DNA of 7,567 nucleotides, taken from positions 1 to 7,567 of the forward strand of contig CAZURR010000104.1 of assembly GCA_964622715.1 (NCBI GenBank), written 5' to 3'. A model generated the notes under the pieces. The model had not been told where the DNA came from, did not search any database, and saw only the letters and a list, made by a program, of their open reading frames with translations. The DNA is from Hyphomicrobium_A sp964622715. Its GTDB lineage: Bacteria > Pseudomonadota > Alphaproteobacteria > Rhizobiales > Hyphomicrobiaceae. The translations under genes were made by a program, and so were the position numbers. Below, piece by piece: positions 1 to 6,427 of the stretch. Each line of letters begins with the position of its first letter. The first letter of the stretch is position 1.

Positions 1-3000
1 TACGCTGCGCTTCCGCCAGCCCAGACACGGGCGATTGAGCGCCAGATTCCAACTTTGGAACTGGCATCGCAACATGGGGCAGACCAATTGGAGTTTCTCG
101 TTTCGATCGTGATTGTGATCGCCGTAGCGGCAGGATTCGCGTGGCGTCTCGGGTTCCTTAGGTGGGCTGGTCAAGATTCGCCCGCAGACGCCGCTGCTAC
201 TACTTCGTCGGAACACATCGCTCTCACGAGCCGCCTTCATGAGCTCGACAACATCATCCAACCGACAGCAGGCGCCACCGCACATCCACGCGAACTCTTG
301 GATGTACCGGAATTTGCCGAGGCCGTGGGTCTGCTGCAGGAATCAAACGTGCCTCTAGAGACGGTGAGGCAATACGCGCTCGGCGACAATTTTGTGCTTT
401 CATGCATCGGGCTCGCAGCACTTTCAAGGCGGCCGGACCGCGCGGATGGTCTCGACGACGTCACCGCATTTTTCGATAACCTGGCGCCGTGGGGTATGCA
501 TTTTGCGCTCCAGTATTTTCTGGCGGTCGAACCGCGACCGCCGATGGGGGCACCGACGGTGGGTGCCCGGGATTGGTGGCGCGAGAACGCTTTCATTCGG
601 TCGTTTTTTCGCGACTACCTCAGCCAGCGAGAGCGCCTTGGCGACGCGCCTGAATTCGGACCCACGCTCCAAGAAACTCCCATTGAGCAGAAAGCGGTGA
701 TCAAGGCGTTCTTGGAGTGCCTCAAGCATCCGCTAGCAAAAGCGCTCACAGAACAACTCGACAAGCTTAGGCGTGCCCATGTCGATCGCGCCTTTCTGAA
801 CTCCTTCGGCCGCTTCTGGTCTGACGAAAAAGTTCTCAACACCCTGATTGAGCCGGAGCCCTGGTGCGAGGCGCTTTCAGCTGCAGAGGCCTCGTCCCTC
901 AAGTCACCGATGCGATCGTTGCTGGCAAGCGGCGATCCTGGTGTCGGCAAAACCTCGTTTCTACGTCTCTTGGCTAGGCGACTTGGGCGCGAAGGCTGGA
1001 CGGTCTTTGAAGCAAGCGGCGCCGACCTCATGGCGGGTCAGCAACTTTTTGGTCAGCTTGAGGGGCGGATCCAGCGCGCGGTCGAGGAACTCGCCGTTTC
1101 GAAGAAGCTTATCTGGTACATTCCAGACATTCTACAGATTGCGCAGAGTGGTCGGCATCAAGGGCAGGCGGCGAGCATTCTGGATCAAATCTTGCCTGCC
1201 ATCTCGGCCGATCGCCTGATCGCGTGGGCGGAAACCTCCCCGGCGAGCACTTCACGTCTGCTGCGTTCGCGTCCGGTGCTGCGAAGCATTCTGGATGTCA
1301 TCCGCCTTGAGCCGCTTGACCAAGACGAAACACTGGCGCTCGCTCATGAGTTCGTCCGACGCGTGTCGGGCAAACTGCACTTGAGGATTAATCCCGGGTG
1401 CATTCATGTGGCGGTCTCTATGGCCCGGCAGTATCTTGGCACCACGAGTTTTCCGGGTTCCGTTATTGATCTTCTGAAGCTAACCGTCGACCGGGTGGCC
1501 AAGGCGGACAACACGCCAATCGAACCACACGACGTTGTCCTAACCCTGTCTCAGATGACGGGGCTTCCCACCTCGATCCTGGACAACAAAGAGCGCGTGG
1601 ATCTTGCTGCGGTGCGGGCCTATTTTGCTTCGCGCGTGATCGGCCAGGATGAAGCTATCGCCGTCGTTGTCGATCGTATTGCAATGCTGAAAGCTGGCCT
1701 CAACGATCCAAGCAAGCCGGTCGGTGTGTTCCTTTTTGCTGGCCCCACTGGCACTGGCAAGACCGAGCTAGCCAAGACGCTTTCCGAGTTCCTGTTTGGC
1801 TCAACTGAGCGCATGATCCGCCTCGACATGAGCGAGTTTCAGACGCCAGAGTCGACCGCAAAAATTCTTGGCAGTAGCGAAGAGTCAACGCCTACAGATT
1901 CCCTTATCAACCGAGTCCGGAAGCAACCGTTCTCGGTGGTATTACTCGACGAGTTCGAAAAAGCGCACACCAATGTTTGGGACCTATTTCTACAGGTGTT
2001 CGATGATGGACGGTTGACCGATCAGCTCGGTCAGGTCGCTGATTTCCGTCACTGCATCATTATTCTGACGACCAACTTGGGCGCCACCAGCCACCGCGGC
2101 TCGGGGCTTGGCTTCTCGCCTGCGACCCACACGTTCTCTGACGAGCAAGTTCTACGCGCTGTTGGGCGAGCGTTCCGACCGGAATTCCAGAACAGACTCG
2201 ATAAAGTCATCGTATTCCGCGAGCTGAGCCGTGATCTCATGCGCAGCATCCTTAAGAAGGAATTGGCGCACATTCTCGAGCGACGTGGCCTTAAAGACCG
2301 CGAATGGGCCGTCGAGTGGGAAGCCTCCGCCCTTGAGTTCCTCCTTGAAAAAGGCTTCTCGCCAGAGATGGGGGCGCGCCCGCTGAAGCGGGCCATTGAA
2401 CAGTATCTGGTCGCACCCCTAGCGGCGGCGATCGTCGAGAAGCGGCTTCCCGAAGGCGATCAGTTCGTTTTTGTCCGCAGCGATGGACGCGCAATACAGG
2501 CTGAGTTCGTCGATCCCGACAATGATGCGTTTCGTCCAACGTCCGCGGTGGAGACATCACCAGGCAAGCCTATTGCCCTCCCGGCAATGATCCTGGCGCC
2601 GAGCGGAACCGGGACCGAGGTCGCGGCACTCGACGCCGAATACATTGGTGTTGAGCAAACTATTGCCTCGGAAGCATGGGAAGAGCAGAAGGCCAGCCTT
2701 TCCGGAAGAATGCTCGCCTCAGACTTTTGGACGAGCCCTGACCGCCACGAAACGCTAGCGCGCCTAGCTCTTATGGACCGCGTGAAAGCGGCCGCGAGCA
2801 CAGCCCAGTCTTTACGCACGCGCCTGGCCAAGGGAACCAAGCGGTCCGGAACGTCTTCGCGTGAGCTCGTGCAACGCCTGGCGCTCCAGCTGCACCTCGT
2901 CAAGGAGGGGACCAAGGACGTTTTCGAGGCCGCGCCCGTTGAAGCAGCATTGCTCGTCGAGCCTACCTTGGAGCGAAAGGGCGACAGTAAAGCCGCACAG

Positions 3001-3432
3001 CAATGGTGCTCGCAGCTCGTTGGCATGTATCGGGCTTGGGCGGGCAATCGACGAATGCAGATTGCCGAGTTTCCTGGTGAGCAATCCACGGCTCTACCCT
3101 TACTGCTCATTAGCGGGTTTGGTGCGCATCGATGTCTGAGCCAAGAGATCGGCCTGCACGTGCTTGAGCTAACGGACGATGACGATGGCCCGAGGCGCGC
3201 AACCGCGAGAGTTCGGGTGGTGACGACGCCGTTGGAAGACCTGGGGGCGGACAAGTTGCGTCTGGCACTGCATGAGGCGCTGAGCCGGGCCGGCTCTTCT
3301 AATGCCGTCGTTCGCCGCTACCGCGGTGCTCCCGCTCCCCTCGTTCGCGACGTAGCGGGAGGTTGGCGTAGCGGACGGCTGGAGGCTGTGCTGCGCGGCG
3401 ACTTCGATCTGATCGCCATGAACCAAGCCTAG
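1..3432 (+). CDS. Clp-type double AAA+ ATPase fused to a GGQ-less RF2-like domain (5' end outside window)
   Basis: The frame is open from base 1 with no ATG or GTG before the TTG at 55, and that TTG has no ribosome binding site, so the true start probably lies upstream. Residues are numbered from this TTG (1125 to the stop). Residues 13-30 form a hydrophobic segment followed by arginines, suggesting a membrane anchor with the rest in the cytoplasm. Residues 60-285 are helical and unrecognised; there is no Clp N-domain. AAA-1 has Walker A GDPGVGKT (293-300) but a degenerate Walker B (LIWYIPDIL, 352-360). AAA-2 has Walker A GPTGTGKT (563-570), Walker B SVVLLDEFEKAH (627-638), sensor 1 TTN (672-674), arginine finger in FRPEFQNRLD and sensor 2 GARPLKR (773-779). 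There is no ClpB-type middle coiled coil, so the layout is ClpA-like. Residues ~858-1125 align collinearly with RF2: DFW near 890, AQQWCSQLVGMYRAWA (980-996), GPRRAT (1045-1050), and a tail with RRY, VRD and EAVLRGDFDLI. GGQ is absent. Substrate unknown. AAA assignment is certain; RF2 ancestry is strong. Confidence 0.93.
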   Translation, partial: YAALPPAQTRAIERQIPTLELASQHGADQLEFLVSIVIVIAVAAGFAWRLGFLRWAGQDSPADAAATTSSEHIALTSRLHELDNIIQPTAGATAHPRELLDVPEFAEAVGLLQESNVPLETVRQYALGDNFVLSCIGLAALSRRPDRADGLDDVTAFFDNLAPWGMHFALQYFLAVEPRPPMGAPTVGARDWWRENAFIRSFFRDYLSQRERLGDAPEFGPTLQETPIEQKAVIKAFLECLKHPLAKALTEQLDKLRRAHVDRAFLNSFGRFWSDEKVLNTLIEPEPWCEALSAAEASSLKSPMRSLLASGDPGVGKTSFLRLLARRLGREGWTVFEASGADLMAGQQLFGQLEGRIQRAVEELAVSKKLIWYIPDILQIAQSGRHQGQAASILDQILPAISADRLIAWAETSPASTSRLLRSRPVLRSILDVIRLEPLDQDETLALAHEFVRRVSGKLHLRINPGCIHVAVSMARQYLGTTSFPGSVIDLLKLTVDRVAKADNTPIEPHDVVLTLSQMTGLPTSILDNKERVDLAAVRAYFASRVIGQDEAIAVVVDRIAMLKAGLNDPSKPVGVFLFAGPTGTGKTELAKTLSEFLFGSTERMIRLDMSEFQTPESTAKILGSSEESTPTDSLINRVRKQPFSVVLLDEFEKAHTNVWDLFLQVFDDGRLTDQLGQVADFRHCIIILTTNLGATSHRGSGLGFSPATHTFSDEQVLRAVGRAFRPEFQNRLDKVIVFRELSRDLMRSILKKELAHILERRGLKDREWAVEWEASALEFLLEKGFSPEMGARPLKRAIEQYLVAPLAAAIVEKRLPEGDQFVFVRSDGRAIQAEFVDPDNDAFRPTSAVETSPGKPIALPAMILAPSGTGTEVAALDAEYIGVEQTIASEAWEEQKASLSGRMLASDFWTSPDRHETLARLALMDRVKAAASTAQSLRTRLAKGTKRSGTSSRELVQRLALQLHLVKEGTKDVFEAAPVEAALLVEPTLERKGDSKAAQQWCSQLVGMYRAWAGNRRMQIAEFPGEQSTALPLLLISGFGAHRCLSQEIGLHVLELTDDDDGPRRATARVRVVTTPLEDLGADKLRLALHEALSRAGSSNAVVRRYRGAPAPLVRDVAGGWRSGRLEAVLRGDFDLIAMNQA

Positions 3433-3508
3433 CTTTGTATTTCAAGCGAGCCGGCTGTCTCATGCTTGGCGCGCTCAATGCGTCCGCATGGCGTCAAAAG
3501 CACCCCAC
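3433..3508. other. Gap between convergent genes
   Basis: This short stretch separates the stop of the large AAA+ gene from the stop of the phosphate transporter gene. It contains small self-complementary pieces (an AGCCGGCT palindrome and ATGC/GCAT arms), but no stable hairpin followed by a T tract, so I do not call a terminator here. Confidence 0.5.
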
Positions 3509-5050
3509 TCACCGCAACAAATCCGTACCAAAGTAAATTGCCGCGGCCAGTCCCGCTGCCGCAGGTACCGTGATCACCCACGCTGCGACGATGCTCAGGA
3601 AGTGTGAACGGCGCACCAGCTTCCGGCGGCGCATATCGTGCCGGTCCGATGTCGAAACATGCCGAAAAGTGCGACGATCCGTGGCGTGTCGCGCCAAATG
3701 TGTCTTAACGTAGTGCCGACGTTGGTGGCTGTGGGTCGTGTAGTACTCGCGGAAGAACCCGACACCGAAAACCGCGCCGACAGCGATGTGGGTCGTGCTA
3801 ACGGGCAATCCCAGCCAAGAGGCAAGCAGCACCGTCAGAGCTGCCGAAAGCGCTACACAAAAGGCACGCATAGGGTTCATCTTGGTAATCTTTTGGCCAA
3901 CCATGCGCACAATGCGTGGACCGTACAAGAAGAGGCCAAGACTAATGCCTACCGCACCAATCAGCATCACCCAAAATGGCACGCCAACGTTCGTTGCCAG
4001 TGCGCCGGACTCCGCACTGTGCAGGATTGCAGCCAGCGGGCCGACTGCATTGGCGACATCGTTGGAGCCGTGAGCAAATGACAGCAGCGCGGCCGAACAG
4101 ATTAGGGGCAGATGGAACAGTCTCCGCAGGGACTGATTCCGGTTCTCCATCCCCGCTGATTGCCTGTGCACCCATGGTTTTGCGGCGATGTAGACCAGGA
4201 CGAAGGCCGCTGCGGCGACGGCAGCGATCACTGGGAGGCCGGGTTTCCAAATGTGCTTCAGTCCTTTGATCAGCAGATATGCTGAAAACGTGGCGGCCAA
4301 TATCGCAATCAGCATAGGAACCCACCGCCGTGCGGCGGCAATCTTATCTTCTTGATAGATCAGTTTGATCTTAATGAAGGCGAGGAACATCGCCGCGATA
4401 ATGCCGCCTATTAAGGGCGAGATGAGCCAGCTGACAACAATCGACGATACGACAAACCAGTCGACAACGCTTACGCCGACCGCCGCAATTCCCGCGCCCA
4501 ATACTCCTCCAACAATGGAATGGGTCGTCGACACTGGAGCACCGAGAAACGTGGCCAGATGCACCCAAAGCGCGGAGGAAAGTAGGGCCGACATCATGAC
4601 CCACACAAAAGCCTGACCGCTTGGTACCAGCTGAGGACCAATGATGCCCTTGGAGATGGTTGCGACAACATTATCGCCCGCGATTAAGGCTCCTGCGCAT
4701 TCAAAGATGGCGGCAATGATGAGTGCGCCCGTCATGGTTAGAGCGCGCGCTCCAACCGCGGGACCAACATTGTTCGCCACATCGTTGGCGCCGATGGTCA
4801 GCGCCATGTAGCCACCGATGACTGCGGCCGTGATCATCAGCAGCGCGTTCGGTCCAGCCCCGATCTGGAAGCTGGCCAAAATGCCGGCCGTGGCGAGGAA
4901 TAGCAGCGCGAAACCGGGAGCGAACCGATTTCGCGAGACAAGGCGTGTGGCCTCCTCCAGACGTTCAATCTTACGGAGATCCTTATCGAGCGACGTCTTG
5001 CGAAGTCGGGGCGCTCGTATGGCTGGCGCATCTCCGTCCTGAACTGTCAT
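3509..5050 (-). CDS. pit: PiT-family inorganic phosphate transporter
   Basis: An integral inner-membrane symporter that takes up inorganic phosphate (low-affinity, ion-coupled in the PiT family). With the start chosen here it is 513 residues. Both halves of the PiT inverted duplication carry their signatures: GANDVANNVGPAVGA (about 87-101) with PVSTTHSIVG (172-181), and HGSNDVANAVGP (327-338) with PVSTTHIAVG (416-425). A charged N-terminal cytoplasmic stretch precedes the first helix. A basic, histidine-rich loop (about 435-480) precedes the last helix (about 483-508); alphaproteobacterial PiT proteins usually have a hydrophilic insert there. The frame stays open to 5245, but the residues before MTVQDG do not look like a PiT N-terminus, so I chose the ATG at 5050; an ATG at 5086 is the alternative. 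Neither has a strong ribosome binding site. No PhoU-like partner gene lies beside it and I see no clear Pho box upstream. Confidence 0.95.
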   Translation of the reverse strand: MTVQDGDAPAIRAPRLRKTSLDKDLRKIERLEEATRLVSRNRFAPGFALLFLATAGILASFQIGAGPNALLMITAAVIGGYMALTIGANDVANNVGPAVGARALTMTGALIIAAIFECAGALIAGDNVVATISKGIIGPQLVPSGQAFVWVMMSALLSSALWVHLATFLGAPVSTTHSIVGGVLGAGIAAVGVSVVDWFVVSSIVVSWLISPLIGGIIAAMFLAFIKIKLIYQEDKIAAARRWVPMLIAILAATFSAYLLIKGLKHIWKPGLPVIAAVAAAAFVLVYIAAKPWVHRQSAGMENRNQSLRRLFHLPLICSAALLSFAHGSNDVANAVGPLAAILHSAESGALATNVGVPFWVMLIGAVGISLGLFLYGPRIVRMVGQKITKMNPMRAFCVALSAALTVLLASWLGLPVSTTHIAVGAVFGVGFFREYYTTHSHQRRHYVKTHLARHATDRRTFRHVSTSDRHDMRRRKLVRRSHFLSIVAAWVITVPAAAGLAAAIYFGTDLLR

Positions 5051-5220
5051 GCGAATCGGTCCCAAAATCCTTCGTGATGAGATCATGAGCAGGCTGTGCC
5101 TGAACCACAACTCCGCCCACCCGTTCGTCACAACTTTTCGTCTGAAAGTGCAGAAATAGCGATCAGATTCCAATCGGCCAGTGGCAATTTTAACGCTACA
5201 CGCGCAACTTGATCGCGAAC
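5051..5220. other. Gap upstream of the phosphate transporter gene
   Basis: This holds the leader of the transporter gene, read leftward, after the stop of the NUDIX gene. The gap is long enough for an independent promoter, but I could not fix convincing -35/-10 boxes, a Pho box or a terminator for the NUDIX gene. Confidence 0.4.
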
Positions 5221-5673
5221 TTAGGCGGTACTCTGCGTCGAGCAATCGAACTCACGCAAAAGGTCTGCAAGTTGTCGCTCTCCGACGAGGCTTGCGGCAT
5301 TACCTGGTTCGACCCACATCAATTTGCGGCTGCTTTTCTCGGGCCACGATATGTACTGGCGGTCGACATGCAAAGGGTAGACTTTGACACGACAACGGAC
5401 CCACGAGAAGAGATGTAGGCGCTTGGTATAGATAAAAGTCCCAACCAATCGACTGCTAATCTCGCCCGCTGCGCCCGCTTCTTCGAATGCTTCTCGTGCA
5501 GCAAGTTCGTGATTTGACAGGCCAGCCTTGGGCCAGCCTTTGGGGATAGTCCAGCGACCCGTACCACGAGTGGTTACCAGAAGGACAAGAAGGCCCCACT
5601 CGGTCTTGATGTAGGGCAATGCTGCGCATTGTTCTAAAAAGGCCATCTTAAGTTCGGTACATTTCAGCTGCAT
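5221..5673 (-). CDS. NUDIX hydrolase (DIPP/MutT-like)
   Basis: A 150-residue soluble enzyme expected to hydrolyse a nucleoside-diphosphate-linked or polyphosphorylated substrate with divalent metal; the substrate cannot be read from sequence. The Nudix box lies at about residues 46-68, with the metal-binding core REAFEEAGA at 60-68. The preceding strand GTGRWTIPKGWPKAGLS is typical of a small alphaproteobacterial NUDIX subfamily resembling diphosphoinositol-polyphosphate phosphohydrolases. The glutamate usually found seven residues before the REAFEE core is replaced by leucine, with a glutamate five residues later (NHELAAREA), as I recall for this subfamily. The N-terminal QCAALPY also fits it. 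The ATG at 5673 is supported by GAGGTG about 11 bases upstream. It lies 170 bases upstream of the transporter gene on the same strand; co-transcription is possible but unproven. Full length, no sign of decay. Confidence 0.93.
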   Translation of the reverse strand: MQLKCTELKMAFLEQCAALPYIKTEWGLLVLLVTTRGTGRWTIPKGWPKAGLSNHELAAREAFEEAGAAGEISSRLVGTFIYTKRLHLFSWVRCRVKVYPLHVDRQYISWPEKSSRKLMWVEPGNAASLVGERQLADLLREFDCSTQSTA

Positions 5674-5684
5674 CTATTGGCTAT

Positions 5685-5690
5685 CACCTC
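5685..5690 (-). promoter_or_regulatory. Ribosome binding site of the NUDIX gene
   Basis: GAGGTG on the minus strand, 11 bases before the ATG at 5673. It favours this start over the internal ATG nine codons downstream, which has no such motif. Confidence 0.55.
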
Positions 5691-6009
5691 ATAGCCTTTC
5701 ATAGCAGAGAAGCAATTCTTCCTATCGGCAGTACACGTCTCAAGCTTGCACGCGTGGATTCGCAAGTCCGACCAGACCTGACACATGATTTGCACCCGAC
5801 CCAAGCGCACATCGCCCGAAAATTTGACCAATGCACCGTCCACACATGACGCAAAGTGAACATCGGCCGCACCCGTCGAAAGGGAAGATGGCGCTTCCCC
5901 GGATCCGCAAGTGCCTTAGAATACAAATCCACGATCGTTCCTGATCATCTGGAGCTGCAATCCTTGCGATCTCCGCCTAAGAATGCTGGTCGAGCATCTC
6001 TAGGGTAAT

Positions 6010-6013
6010 GGAG
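6010..6013 (+). promoter_or_regulatory. Relic ribosome binding site of the truncated synthetase gene
   Basis: GGAG five bases before the ATG at 6019. It supports 6019 as the original start of the now broken acyl-CoA synthetase-like gene. Confidence 0.5.
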
Positions 6014-6018
6014 ACTGC

Positions 6019-6184
6019 ATGGCACTCTACGGCGGCCACTTGGATGGACCGGTGCAGCTCAAAGATCTGCTGCGCATGGGCCTCGATACAAATCCGGACG
6101 AGCCGGTTCTGGACTCCTTGGAGACGCGCCACGTCCAGATCGGCCTACAAGGCACCGGAAGAGATCGTCGTGCTCGACAAGATG
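6019..6184 (+). pseudogene. AMP-forming acyl-CoA synthetase-like gene, both ends kept and middle deleted
   Basis: From the ATG at 6019 (GGAG five bases upstream), the first ~38 codons read MALYGGHLDGPVQLKDLLRM and continue with GLDTNPDEPVLDSLETRH. This resembles the start of AMP-dependent acyl-CoA synthetases, where a short leader is followed by an LLRxGL...PDxPAL helix and strand. Around 6132-6139 the resemblance stops. In a different plus-strand frame, positions 6140-6184 read SAYKAPEEIVVLDKM, which closely matches the C-terminal YKxPxxIxxxDxxP element that precedes the TGK lysine loop in the same family. The central adenylation domain of roughly 400+ residues is missing and the two pieces are out of frame, so no enzyme can be made. 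The C-terminal piece ends abruptly at the IS3-like remnant. Family assignment from two short pieces is moderately sure; their co-linearity strengthens it. Confidence 0.62.
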
Positions 6185-6314
6185 CCCCCGCCCCCTGCTC
6201 GCGCAGGATCGCGATGATCTGGGCCTCAGAAAACCTGCTCTCACGCATCGTCCGTCTCCTCTCTGGAGTGACGGACTCTACCCAAATCTGGAGGAGAAGC
6301 AGGGTCTCAGGTCA
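6183..6314 (-). mobile_element. IS3-family insertion sequence remnant (left end plus start of orfA)
   Basis: Reading leftward from an ATG at 6248, the first 22 codons are MRESRFSEAQIIAILREQGA followed by GA. This is the characteristic N-terminal helix of IS3-family OrfA (a helix-turn-helix DNA-binding protein). Homology stops at about 6183, where it abuts the C-terminal piece of the synthetase pseudogene, so orfA is cut after ~22 codons and orfB is missing. The 66 bases upstream of the ATG look like the terminal non-coding part of the element; the outer end is probably at 6314, where the minus strand begins TGACCTGAGACCC, a TGA-type terminus like those of several IS3 elements. The other inverted repeat is not in the window, so no target duplication can be checked. 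Not mobile by itself. The exact outer boundary is less sure than the orfA match. Confidence 0.72.
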
Positions 6315-6427
6315 CCACGTCCAACGGCACCCAAAGTGCAATCGGTACGGTGCGACAAACGCTCGACGACGACGTTTCGCGAACTTAATGTGGTTGTGGG
6401 GAGCGGTTGAAAACGGAGGAGATCGAC
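6315..6427. other. Leader region of the five-helix membrane protein gene
   Basis: This separates the IS remnant from the next gene and probably carries that gene's promoter. It contains the palindrome TTCGCGAA (6377-6384). I found no convincing FixK/FNR-type box or -35/-10 pair. Confidence 0.35.
6415..6420 (+). promoter_or_regulatory. Ribosome binding site of the five-helix membrane protein gene
   Basis: GGAGGA seven bases before the ATG at 6428. This near-ideal site sets the start at 6428 rather than at the in-frame TTG at 6407. Confidence 0.85.

Larger units (their letters stand above)
5674..6018. other. Gene-poor stretch between the NUDIX gene and the decayed synthetase gene
   Basis: About 345 bases with no gene I can support. 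It should contain the NUDIX promoter (leftward) and the relic promoter of the truncated synthetase gene (rightward). Two overlapping minus-strand frames of under 90 codons are open here (5699-5932, and 5664-5915 which overlaps the NUDIX start), but neither has a good start signal or a recognisable product. The base composition is more even than in the flanking genes. I see no tRNA, repeat array or clear terminator. Confidence 0.5.

Noticed and set aside
55..57. TTG as the start codon of the large AAA+ gene
   Set aside because: There is no ribosome binding site before it and the frame continues open to base 1, so the gene most likely starts outside the window.
2460..3254. A 264-codon open frame on the minus strand inside the AAA+/RF2-like gene
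   Set aside because: It lies fully antisense to a frame with a clear family match; its serine- and arginine-rich translation resembles no protein and is typical of an opposite-strand shadow in GC-rich DNA.
5051..5245. N-terminal extension of the phosphate transporter to 5245
   Set aside because: The extra ~65 residues are not PiT-like, the frame's first ATG overlaps the end of the NUDIX gene, and a start at 5050 gives the usual family length.
5664..5915. Open minus-strand frame of 84 codons overlapping the NUDIX start by 10 bases
   Set aside because: The composition is plausibly protein-like and the overlap would suit coupling, but there is no ATG with a ribosome binding site near its beginning and no family I recognise.
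5699..5932. 77-codon minus-strand frame upstream of the NUDIX gene
   Set aside because: Arginine-rich, no recognisable motif and no ribosome binding site; probably chance.
6377..6384. TTCGCGAA palindrome as an operator
   Set aside because: Eight-base palindromes are common in this composition and no second copy or promoter element was found with it.
6407..6427. TTG at 6407 as start of the five-helix membrane protein
   Set aside because: The ATG at 6428 has GGAGGA at ideal spacing, and the seven extra residues are encoded by the ribosome binding site region itself.
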